A program made the translations under genes and the position numbers. This document shows positions 8,595 through 16,427 of a stretch of 64,000 nt of DNA, one piece after another. The notes under the pieces are model-generated. The model had not been told where the DNA came from. It saw nothing but the letters and a program-made list of their open reading frames with translations, and searched no databases. Numbering within the stretch: position 1 is the first letter of the stretch; each line of letters begins with the position of its first letter. Source of the stretch: Akkermansiaceae bacterium (GTDB lineage: Bacteria > Verrucomicrobiota > Verrucomicrobiia > Verrucomicrobiales > DEV007); assembly GCA_024233005.1 (NCBI GenBank), contig JACKQE010000004.1, forward strand, positions 124,001 to 188,000, in the 5' to 3' direction.

Positions 8595-10061
8595 ATGATC
8601 CTCCATAAGGCAGGCCTCCCCTTCGCCGCAGGAATGCTGGTTCTGGCCACCGCCGGATTGCAGTGTCTGCGCAGTCCAGGATTGGAGTCGTATCATCATC
8701 GGTCCAGCAGTGAAGTGATTTTGGGGAAGGACAAAATCAATTCCAGAACGGCAACCTTTCTCCGTCTGGGGATGCTCCAAATGAGCCCGAGCTTCTGCGA
8801 ACCATGGGAATTGGCGGCGGATTCGCCCGCAGCGCGACAGCTTTTTGGGCAACCCTGCCCCGCCCCGTCGATCGCCGCGCTTTCGGGCCCCCGCCCCCCC
8901 TCCACTGAATTGTTGCTCACCTCGCCGAACCTGGCGCCACCTGGAGTGGCTGAGGTTTCTCTGGTCTGCCGGAGTTCGGATCTGTTTGATGAACGAAGAG
9001 GAATAGTCCTCCACCCGGAGGAACGCGAGAAAGCATCCGAGCGACTAGCCTGGGCAAGTGCCCGCTGGGACTCCGATTTGGTGCTGGAAAGTCCGGTTGG
9101 ACTCCGCATCCATGGGGGCAGCAGCCGGGGTGGTCCGATGAAAAGTTTCGCACTGGTTTTCCGGGAGGAATACAGTGGACATCCCCTGTCACCACCCGGC
9201 CTCTTTTTTGGAAGTGAAGCTCCGCCGGTCCCCAGGTTACTTCTCGTGACGGCCTATGAAACAAGCCAGTTCAACAATGTCCTGGCCACTGAAATCGCCG
9301 CCCGTCTGGGCTGCCGCACCTCCCGCTCGGTACAGGCCCTGGTCCGACTCAATGGCACTGAGATCAAAGCTCCCTACTTTCTCTGCGAGCACCAGTCTCC
9401 GGGATTTGTCAGGGATCATTACGGAATGGACCCCATCGACTGGAAAAGGCTCAAGTTGGTCGATTCCGAAGAGGTGACAGAGTCCTCCCCGGAATTCGAT
9501 GACTACCGCCGCTGGCAACGAAGAAAACGGACCCAGATTGATTTAGCGGAAGAAGCGAGACGCTTCGACCTGGAAGACCTGTGCGCCTGGGTGCTCGCCG
9601 TGACCTTTACCTCCACCACGGACAGTGACCAGGGAGCATATTTCCGTGTCCACGCCAACCCGCCCGGCCCCTGGCATTGCCTCACCTGGGACATGGACGG
9701 TGCTTTCAACACGGGAATCTATGTTTACAAAGGCCGGGAGGTCGACTGCCGGCGGCAATGCTTCGAGACTCTGGTTGGGGAGAGAGCCTTGCTCTTCAAC
9801 CGGCTCTGCCAAGGATCATCCGAGTTCCGGGAATACTTCAGAGCCTTTGTGCACCGCAAACTTGAAGCCCTGAACCGGGAAACCTTGCTGGAAATCGCTG
9901 ACCGCCACATTGCCATGGCACGTTCCCTGCCTCACGCCCCCCAGGAAACGATTTCGGTGTTGCTCCAAAGCCGCAGTTTCCTGGCCCGACGGCACCAGGA
10001 ATACTTCACCCAGTTGGAAGCATGGTTGGACAAAACCGGGCACCTGACTCCAGCTCGTTGA
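8595..10061 (+). CDS. CotH family protein kinase-like protein
   Basis: A 488-residue exported or membrane-anchored CotH homologue. CotH proteins are atypical kinases; Bacillus CotH phosphorylates spore-coat proteins. Residues 1-25 are a hydrophobic signal. Family blocks are LRIHGGSSRGGPMKSFALVF, the helix TSQFNNVLATEIAARLG, LVRLNGTEIKAPYFLCEH, and CLTWDMDGAFNTGIY carrying the metal-binding acidic motif. The frame is open to 8451, but ATG 8595 gives the signal peptide. It is the third gene of the VTC-DUF4956-CotH cassette; its target is unknown. Confidence 0.83.
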   Translation: MILHKAGLPFAAGMLVLATAGLQCLRSPGLESYHHRSSSEVILGKDKINSRTATFLRLGMLQMSPSFCEPWELAADSPAARQLFGQPCPAPSIAALSGPRPPSTELLLTSPNLAPPGVAEVSLVCRSSDLFDERRGIVLHPEEREKASERLAWASARWDSDLVLESPVGLRIHGGSSRGGPMKSFALVFREEYSGHPLSPPGLFFGSEAPPVPRLLLVTAYETSQFNNVLATEIAARLGCRTSRSVQALVRLNGTEIKAPYFLCEHQSPGFVRDHYGMDPIDWKRLKLVDSEEVTESSPEFDDYRRWQRRKRTQIDLAEEARRFDLEDLCAWVLAVTFTSTTDSDQGAYFRVHANPPGPWHCLTWDMDGAFNTGIYVYKGREVDCRRQCFETLVGERALLFNRLCQGSSEFREYFRAFVHRKLEALNRETLLEIADRHIAMARSLPHAPQETISVLLQSRSFLARRHQEYFTQLEAWLDKTGHLTPAR

Positions 10062-10085
10062 TACAGGGAGATCCGATCGCATGCA

Positions 10086-10141
10086 CCACAGAGGAGCTTG
10101 CCGGCTGTGGAAATAAGTCCCTGACGCTGACCTGAGGACTT
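10086..10141 (+). promoter_or_regulatory. Two adjacent hairpins in the gcvH leader
   Basis: In the 160-bp gap before gcvH, CCACAG (10086-10091) pairs with CTGTGG (10105-10110), then AAGTCC (10115-10120) pairs with GGACTT (10136-10141). Neither is followed by a T run, so they are not terminators. The arrangement could be a structured leader controlling gcvHP. I do not see the conserved core of a glycine riboswitch. A TTGACA at 10173-10178 has no good -10 partner. Confidence 0.3.
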
Positions 10142-10221
10142 GCAGTGGAAGTCACCGTTCCTTCGACGCTGGTTGACATTTTCAAGTTGCCGCTGCGCTG
10201 AGTTCGGCGATTGATAGCCCC

Positions 10222-10599
10222 ATGCAAGTCCCTGAGTCACTCCGCTACGCCACCTCGCACGAATGGGTCTCCGTCACGGACGGCATTGCCACCATAGGGG
10301 TAACCGACCATGCCCAGGCCGAACTCACCGATGTGGTTTACCTGGAACTGCCCACTCCTGGAAAACAGGTGAAGGCCGGGGATGCGGTCGCCGTCATCGA
10401 GTCCGTGAAAGCCGCCAACGACATTTACACCCCGGTCTCCGGTGAAGTCGTGGAATTCAATCCAAATCTTGAAACCGATCCTTCCGCGGTCAACCAGGCG
10501 CCTTACACCGATGGCTGGATGTTCCGGATCCGCCTCAGTGATCCCGGTGAGATTGACAAGCTCCTGACACCGGCCGAATACCAGAGCCAGATCAGTTGA
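10222..10599 (+). CDS. gcvH: Glycine cleavage system H protein
   Basis: The 125-residue lipoyl-carrying shuttle of the glycine cleavage system. It moves the aminomethyl group between the P and T proteins. The lipoylation motif VIESVKAANDIY places the modified lysine at residue 63, followed by the usual PVSGEVVEFN turn. Length is typical. It is directly followed by gcvP, whose in-frame frame even reaches back over the gcvH stop, indicating co-transcription. gcvT, normally first in this operon, is not in the window. Confidence 0.96.
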   Translation: MQVPESLRYATSHEWVSVTDGIATIGVTDHAQAELTDVVYLELPTPGKQVKAGDAVAVIESVKAANDIYTPVSGEVVEFNPNLETDPSAVNQAPYTDGWMFRIRLSDPGEIDKLLTPAEYQSQIS

Positions 10600-10628
10600 T
10601 CCGCCTTGCGAGACTTTCCCTTTGCTCT

Positions 10629-13481
10629 GTGAACGATCCTCACGAATTTGCCAACCGCCATCTCGGCACCCGAGGAGAGGATGCCGAGGCGCTGGCCCGG
10701 GAAGTGGGATATCCTTCCGTGGAGTCGTTGATCGACGCGGTGGTTCCGGAATCCATCCGCCTCCGGACGCCTCTGGCCCTCCCGCCGGGCCTTCCGGAAT
10801 CAGGAGCCCTGCAACGTCTGGAGGCCCACATGGGCCAGAACCAAACACCGCAGCCTCTGATTGGCCTCGGCTACCATGATTGCCGAATCCCCCCAGTGAT
10901 TCAGCGCTGCATTCTGGAAAATCCCGGGTGGTATACCGCCTACACGCCTTACCAGGCAGAGATCGCCCAAGGCCGTTTGGAACTCCTGCTCGCGTTCCAG
11001 ACCATGGTGGCCAGCCTGACCGGCCTCGACGTCGCCAATGCCTCTCTGCTCGATGAAGGCACCGCCGCGGCCGAAGCCATGGCCATCGCCTCGGCGCAAT
11101 CTCCCTCCGGAACCAGGATGCTCGTTGACGCGGGTTGTCACCCCCAGACCATCGATATTCTCCGGACTCGGGCCAATCCGTTGGGCATTGAGATCGAGGT
11201 GGCGGCTCTCTCCCGGCATGACTTTGACGCCGAAGGGAAAGATCTGCTGGCCGTCTTGCTCTCCTATCCTGCCACGGACGGGAGCATCCGTGATTTGGAG
11301 AAGACGGCGGAAGCCGTGCACAAGGCGGGTGGATTGGTCATCGTGGCCACCGATCTCCTCGCGTTGACACTCTTGAAGCCGCCCGGAGAGTGGGGTGCCG
11401 ACATCGCAGTGGGCAGTGCCCAGCGGTTGGGGGTGCCCCTGGGCTTTGGAGGCCCTCACGCAGCGTTCATGGCGTGTCGCGATGCCCTGAAACGCCGCCT
11501 TCCTGGACGATTGGTGGGAGTCTCGATCGATGCGGACGGACAACCGGCCATGCGCTTGGCTCTGCAAACCCGGGAACAGCACATCCGCCGGGAGAAAGCG
11601 ACGAGCAATATCTGCACCGCCCAGGTCCTCCTCGCAGTGATGGCCGCGTCCTATGCGATCTACCATGGCCCCGAGGGCCTACGGGCCATCGCGCAAAAAA
11701 TCCAGCGTCACACCGCACAACTGGCGGCACGCCTCCTGGCAGGAGGATTCACCCTGGTGTCGGAGAGCTTTTTCGACACCGTGCAGATCAAGGTCGAGGC
11801 CCCGCTGCGCGCCTCGCTGTTGGAGAAAGCCCGCGAAGCCGGATTCCTGCTGCGGGAGGATATCGAGGGCGTGATCGGAATCTCTCTGGATGAATGTTGC
11901 GATGACAGCACAGTGGAATGCCTGGCCGAGGTTTTCTCACTTCCCACGATAGACAGAGCACAACCAAATCTGGCAGGATTTCCCGGAAGCCTGGTGCGGA
12001 CCTCCCCCTTTTTGACCCAGGAAATTTTCCACCGTCACCACACCGAGCACGAAATGCTTCGGTTCTTGCGCCGTCTGGAAGGAAAGGATCTGGCACTGAA
12101 TTGGAGCATGATCCCCCTCGGATCGTGCACCATGAAGCTCAATCCCGCCGCAGCCATGATGCCGCTGAGCTGGAAGACCGTGGGAGGCCTGCACCCCTTT
12201 GCGCCGCAATCGCAAACCACCGGCTATGCCTCCATGATCGCCGAGCTGAAAGCTTGGCTCTCCGAAATCACAGGATTTCCCGGTATCTCTCTCCAACCCA
12301 ATGCCGGAAGCCAGGGGGAATACGCCGGCCTTCTGGCGATTCGCCGCTGGCAGACAGCCAGGGGCGAGGCGAAACGCAACATTTGTCTCATTCCCACCTC
12401 TGCGCATGGCACCAATCCGGCCAGTGCGGTCATGGCGGGCTTCCAGGTGGTGGCCGTGAAATGTGATGCCATGGGCAATGTCGACCTGGAAGACGTGGCG
12501 GCAAAAACCTCGCAGTACCAGGACACCTTGGGGGCGCTGATGGTCACCTATCCGTCCACGCACGGCGTCTTCGAGGAAAGCATCGGGGAAATCTGCCGCC
12601 TCGTACACGGGCAGGGAGGGCAGGTTTACATGGACGGTGCCAACATGAATGCGCAAGTGGGCCTCTGCCGCCCTGGTGACATCGGTGCCGATGTCTGCCA
12701 CCTCAATCTCCACAAAACCTTTGCCATCCCCCACGGAGGAGGAGGCCCCGGGGTCGGCCCCACCTGTGTGGCAGCGCATTTGGCCCCCTACCTGCCCGGT
12801 CACCGTTTTGCCGCCGACCCCGGAGATGGGGCGGTCGCCTCGGCGCCGGAAGGAAGTGCCAGCATTCTGACGATCTCCTGGATGTACATAGCCCTGATGG
12901 GAGGCCCCGGCCTGACCGAAGCGACCAAGCTGGCGATCGTGAATGCCAATTACATCGCCCACCGGTTGTCCCCCTATTTTCCGGTGCTCTACCGGGGTGA
13001 AAATGGCCTCGTGGCCCATGAGTGCATCCTTGATTTTCGCCCGATCAAGACCACCAGCGGCATCGACGTGGAGGACGTGGCCAAGCGACTCATGGATTAC
13101 GGCTTCCACGCCCCGACGATGTCCTGGCCGGTGCCAGGGACCCTCATGGTGGAACCCACGGAAAGCGAAAGCAGGGAAGAACTGGACCGGTTCTGTGACG
13201 CCCTGATTTCCATACATGGTGAAATTTCGGATATCGCTGAAGGCCGCGCTGACCGGCAGAATAATCTGCTGAAAAATGCGCCCCATCCGGCCCACCGCCT
13301 GATTCAAGAACCCTGGCCCCATCCTTACACCAGAGAAGAGGCCGTGTATCCCGCGCCCTGGACCAGGGCGGCGAAATTCTGGCCCCCGGTTGCCCGCATT
13401 GACAACGTCCATGGGGATCGGCATCTACATTGCACCTGCGATGCCGTCGAAGCCTATGCAGCCCCGATCCAGCAGGCATGA
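10629..13481 (+). CDS. gcvP: Glycine dehydrogenase (decarboxylating), P protein
   Basis: The PLP-dependent enzyme that decarboxylates glycine and passes the aminomethyl group to lipoyl-GcvH. It is a full-length single-chain P protein of about 950 residues with both halves, not the split GcvPA/GcvPB form. Landmarks are FANRHLG at the start, DEGTAAAEAM, NWSMIPLGSCTMKLN, and the PLP lysine in HLNLHKTFAIPHGGGGPG. GTG 10629 is chosen because VNDPHEFANRHLG fits the family start; TTG 10596, overlapping gcvH, is an alternative. The stop overlaps the following Nudix ATG by 4 bp. Confidence 0.96.
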   Translation: MNDPHEFANRHLGTRGEDAEALAREVGYPSVESLIDAVVPESIRLRTPLALPPGLPESGALQRLEAHMGQNQTPQPLIGLGYHDCRIPPVIQRCILENPGWYTAYTPYQAEIAQGRLELLLAFQTMVASLTGLDVANASLLDEGTAAAEAMAIASAQSPSGTRMLVDAGCHPQTIDILRTRANPLGIEIEVAALSRHDFDAEGKDLLAVLLSYPATDGSIRDLEKTAEAVHKAGGLVIVATDLLALTLLKPPGEWGADIAVGSAQRLGVPLGFGGPHAAFMACRDALKRRLPGRLVGVSIDADGQPAMRLALQTREQHIRREKATSNICTAQVLLAVMAASYAIYHGPEGLRAIAQKIQRHTAQLAARLLAGGFTLVSESFFDTVQIKVEAPLRASLLEKAREAGFLLREDIEGVIGISLDECCDDSTVECLAEVFSLPTIDRAQPNLAGFPGSLVRTSPFLTQEIFHRHHTEHEMLRFLRRLEGKDLALNWSMIPLGSCTMKLNPAAAMMPLSWKTVGGLHPFAPQSQTTGYASMIAELKAWLSEITGFPGISLQPNAGSQGEYAGLLAIRRWQTARGEAKRNICLIPTSAHGTNPASAVMAGFQVVAVKCDAMGNVDLEDVAAKTSQYQDTLGALMVTYPSTHGVFEESIGEICRLVHGQGGQVYMDGANMNAQVGLCRPGDIGADVCHLNLHKTFAIPHGGGGPGVGPTCVAAHLAPYLPGHRFAADPGDGAVASAPEGSASILTISWMYIALMGGPGLTEATKLAIVNANYIAHRLSPYFPVLYRGENGLVAHECILDFRPIKTTSGIDVEDVAKRLMDYGFHAPTMSWPVPGTLMVEPTESESREELDRFCDALISIHGEISDIAEGRADRQNNLLKNAPHPAHRLIQEPWPHPYTREEAVYPAPWTRAAKFWPPVARIDNVHGDRHLHCTCDAVEAYAAPIQQA

Positions 13482-13969
13482 GGGACTCCTGGGAAAGTTG
13501 GGTCCCGAACCTCCACGCCAATCTGGTCTTCATCGTTCAGAATGGCTCTGTTCTTCTGATTCATAAAAAACGCGGACTGGGCGCCGGCAAACTCAATGGC
13601 CCTGGAGGGAAATTGGAACCGGGAGAAACCGCGATGGAAGCCGCTGTCAGAGAGGCTCAGGAGGAGCTTTGCATCACTCCGCTGGATCTCATCGAACTTG
13701 GCTGGCTGCACTTCGACTTCACCGACGGGCTGAAGCTGCACTGCACGGTTTTCCGGGGGGAATCCTTCGACGGCACACCTACTGAAACCGAGGAGGCCCG
13801 CCCGGAATGGTTCGGTATCGATGCCATTCCTTTTGACCGGATGTGGGCGGATGACATCCACTGGTTGCCCGGCCTGATTGCCGGACGGAAATTCGCAGCC
13901 TGGTTTGAATTCGATGGTGAAACGATGTTGAGCAGGCGCATTGACTGGATCAACGCACCGGACCAGTAG
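13478..13969 (+). CDS. Nudix hydrolase, MTH1/NUDT1-like (oxidized purine triphosphatase)
   Basis: A 163-residue sanitation hydrolase expected to remove oxidized purine nucleotides such as 8-oxo-dGTP. The Nudix box starts GGKLEPGETAMEAAVREAQE, continues ELCI, and deviates only at its last Gly (Cys here). The flanking residues match human MTH1 unusually well: KRGLGAGKLNGPGGK with the base-recognising Asn, EARPEWFGIDAIPFDRMW followed by ADD (the MTH1 Trp and Asp pair), and KFAAWFEFDGETML. It starts inside the gcvP stop codon (ATGA), so translation is coupled to gcvP. Its last 20 bp overlap the convergent secreted-protein gene. Confidence 0.88.
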   Translation: MRDSWESWVPNLHANLVFIVQNGSVLLIHKKRGLGAGKLNGPGGKLEPGETAMEAAVREAQEELCITPLDLIELGWLHFDFTDGLKLHCTVFRGESFDGTPTETEEARPEWFGIDAIPFDRMWADDIHWLPGLIAGRKFAAWFEFDGETMLSRRIDWINAPDQ

Positions 13970-14738
13970 CCACACTGCCGGAGGACTCGTCCACCCAGCG
14001 GTCGGGCAAAATCTTTCTCCAAACGTTTTTGACCTTGCCACCGAAGGAGTCAACCTGCGGCACCGGAGGCTCAACAATGCCCCCTTGGACCTGAGGCGAA
14101 GGACGAGTCGCCGATTGATTTTGAGTGACCGCTCCCGAACCGGCAGGCGTGGAGGAAGATGCCACGGGGACAGAGGAGCCTTGCGAGTAACTGGGATTAC
14201 CCACTTGATTCCAAACTTTACGGATCGTTTCGCCGGACTGGGCGGAGACATACACCGTTCCCACAGGGCGCTGCATTTGATCGATCAGGTTCATCATCCA
14301 TATGGGCTCATTGCGGAGATCACGGCAGCGCAACTGGTAATGGATCCCGTCAAACCCCACGCCCGCCTGACGCGCAGCCGCATCGGCAATCACAAAGGCC
14401 CGGTCCGAGTCGACTTTGATGGTTTCCATGCGGAGAGGGATCGAAGGATAGTCCTGATCCGAGGTGCGTTCAAAACGGCGCTCACCGACAACATGGCCAC
14501 CTTGCATGAGATATTCTCTGAGGTGGGCGGGAGACACAGGATCCATCACCAAAATCCGCCACATCTGCGGCTGGTGCTGACCATAAAATCCCACCATCCC
14601 GACGGCCCTGCTCAAATTTACGGTCCCCTGCTCCTTGGCAAAAACCTTAAGCGTGGCGCCCCCTGGCTGTTGGCCATTTACAGATGCACCTGAAATCAGG
14701 CCAAAAACCAGGCAAACCAGAGTAATTGTGCGCTTCAT
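13950..14738 (-). CDS. Secreted protein of unknown function
   Basis: A 262-residue protein with an N-terminal signal peptide (MKRTITLVCLVFGLISGASV). Residues about 100-170 contain AFVIADAAARQAGVGFDGI and PVGTVYVSAQSGETIRKVW, a pattern faintly like PepSY domains. The C-terminal third is low-complexity (Ser, Pro, Gln, Gly rich) and ends without an anchor motif. I recognise no family. Its 3' end overlaps the Nudix gene by 20 bp in convergent orientation, and it stands divergent from the chelatase gene across an AT-rich 159-bp gap. Confidence 0.7.
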   Translation of the reverse strand: MKRTITLVCLVFGLISGASVNGQQPGGATLKVFAKEQGTVNLSRAVGMVGFYGQHQPQMWRILVMDPVSPAHLREYLMQGGHVVGERRFERTSDQDYPSIPLRMETIKVDSDRAFVIADAAARQAGVGFDGIHYQLRCRDLRNEPIWMMNLIDQMQRPVGTVYVSAQSGETIRKVWNQVGNPSYSQGSSVPVASSSTPAGSGAVTQNQSATRPSPQVQGGIVEPPVPQVDSFGGKVKNVWRKILPDRWVDESSGSVATGPVR

Positions 14739-14897
14739 AAGAACAGATCAGTAGGAAGATCGAAACTACTATAATTTGTTTGCGGAAAAATGGCAAACTA
14801 AGAATTTCAATAATACTTAATTAATATTTTCCTATCCCATCTTGGCTCGGAACGATGTTTCCTTGCGCCTACTGAGGGCTCCGGCGAAGGTGACCCG

Positions 14898-15752
14898 ATG
14901 ATCCCGTCCCCTCCCCTCTCCCGCCGCGCACGTCCCGAGGCAGGACTGTTGCTGCTTGGTCATGGTTCCACGGAAAACCCGGACTCCAGCGAACCCACGT
15001 GGGTATGTGCCGATGCCATCCGACAACTAGGCCTCTTCGCGGAGGTCCATTGCACCTTTTGGAAAGAAGAACCAATATTCCGACAAAGTTGGTCCCTTTT
15101 CGACTGTGACGAGATCTTCGTTGTCCCCAATTTCATCAGCGAGGGCTACTTCACCCGTCAGGTCATCCCCCGGGAACTGGGCCTGTCCGAATTCAGAACC
15201 ACTCTGATCCAGGGCAAAAGAGTGCACTACTGCGATCCCGTCGGTTCACACGCCTCCATGACAAAGCTGCTGCTGCAAAGGGCGGCCGACACCGCTCCGG
15301 GAATCCCCCCGTCCGAAACAGCCGTGCTCATTGTGGGCCATGGAACCAAACTGGATGCGAATTCCGCCAAGGCGATCCAAGAACAGGTCGTCCGGATCCG
15401 GGAATCCGGCGCCGGCTATGCCGAAGTCCATGAGGCTTATATGGAAGAGGCTCCCTTTGTCGCCGAGTGGGATCAAATCACCACGGCTCCCCATGTGGTG
15501 GTGGTTCCTTTTTTCATCGCTGACGGCCTGCATAGTTTCCAGGACATTCCTGTTCTGCTCGGGCTTGCGGAAGAGTTGCCGCCTGCCGCAAGCAAAAACG
15601 AGGTGTTCCGCCAAAACCCGGCCCCCCTGCGAGGACGTTCGCTCTATTACAGTCGGGCAATTGGTACCGATCCATCGCTTGCCGAAGTCATTCTTGACCA
15701 GGTGGACGCCTGTGAGGAGGCCCTCCATCATGCCTGTGCCGCGGCTGTTTGA
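14898..15752 (+). CDS. CbiX/SirB-type chelatase family protein
   Basis: A 284-residue protein with two repeats of the class II chelatase fold, which inserts metal into sirohydrochlorin or related tetrapyrroles. Each half has the diagnostic GHG motif: LLLLGHGSTENPDSS at the N-terminus and VLIVGHGTKLDANS in the middle. FVVPNFISEGYFTR and VVVPFFIADGLHS are matching strand-loop elements with the second one ending in the usual metal-site His. The immediate downstream partner looks like an iron-sulfur protein associated with this chelatase group. Whether cobalt, nickel or iron is used cannot be told. Confidence 0.8.
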   Translation: MIPSPPLSRRARPEAGLLLLGHGSTENPDSSEPTWVCADAIRQLGLFAEVHCTFWKEEPIFRQSWSLFDCDEIFVVPNFISEGYFTRQVIPRELGLSEFRTTLIQGKRVHYCDPVGSHASMTKLLLQRAADTAPGIPPSETAVLIVGHGTKLDANSAKAIQEQVVRIRESGAGYAEVHEAYMEEAPFVAEWDQITTAPHVVVVPFFIADGLHSFQDIPVLLGLAEELPPAASKNEVFRQNPAPLRGRSLYYSRAIGTDPSLAEVILDQVDACEEALHHACAAAV

Positions 15753-15761
15753 TTCAAGATC

Positions 15762-16415
15762 ATGGATACCAACCTGAACGAGCAATTGGCCGCCTGGATT
15801 GCCACCGGAGGAAACCGTCTCGGTCAAATTCAGATCGAGCAATCCGACGAGGCGACGTTTGCGTTGACTCATGTCGATGATATCGACCAGCCCCGGGACT
15901 CTCTGATTCTTCTCTCCGACCTAGCGGCGATGCGGGCTTGGACCCGCAGCAATGAGGCTGGAGACCTTCGCCCTCTGAAAACGTCGCCCGACCTCCGTCC
16001 GGGGTGGTTGGTGCTGGCGGGAGACATTGTCGCGCTGCGAGAAGCTCTGGAATGCCTTTACCCGGGCATGGTGGCCGCATATTTCCGCCACCTGGCAGGC
16101 CGGGCAGCGCCAGTTTCCCTGCGTGAGACGTTGGAACGTCAAACCGGCATGTACCGGTTCGCCAGGTCAATTTCCGATGCGGGCGCCGAAAGCTTGGTGG
16201 AACAGGTCTGTCAGAATCAGCGCTGCCTCAAGAGAGTGCTCTGGACTCTCACTGCGGCCGATGCCTGGTCCTGCTTTTCGAAACAAAAAACCTCCAGCGA
16301 AACTCCGGAAGGAGAAATGCCCCTTCTCTGCCTGGAGCCGTGCTTTCTCATTGTCGCCGGGGCCCGGCTAACCGCCAAAAGAGAGCATGAAGCCACTGAG
16401 AAGGCCACCTCATGA
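15762..16415 (+). CDS. Probable DR2241-like iron-sulfur partner of the CbiX protein
   Basis: A 217-residue protein 9 bp after the chelatase gene. Residues 1-125 are a soluble domain without obvious motifs. The C-terminal part has a cysteine pattern (CQNQRCLKRVLW, a Cys in DAWSCF, and LLCLEPCFLIVAGAR) that resembles the 4Fe-4S domain fused to the chelatase in Deinococcus DR2241. Here the two would be separate genes. It has no signal peptide or membrane segment. The match rests on the cysteine spacing and the neighbour, so the functional call is tentative while the gene itself is convincing. Confidence 0.6.
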   Translation: MDTNLNEQLAAWIATGGNRLGQIQIEQSDEATFALTHVDDIDQPRDSLILLSDLAAMRAWTRSNEAGDLRPLKTSPDLRPGWLVLAGDIVALREALECLYPGMVAAYFRHLAGRAAPVSLRETLERQTGMYRFARSISDAGAESLVEQVCQNQRCLKRVLWTLTAADAWSCFSKQKTSSETPEGEMPLLCLEPCFLIVAGARLTAKREHEATEKATS

Positions 16416-16427
16416 CTCCTTTGGCCC

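Noticed and set aside
10062..10221. Glycine riboswitch before gcvH
   Set aside because: The conserved cores of the two aptamers are not visible; only simple hairpins are present.
11937..13424. Long open frame on the minus strand (495 codons)
   Set aside because: It lies opposite gcvP, which is certain from its PLP motif. GC-rich genes create such antisense frames.
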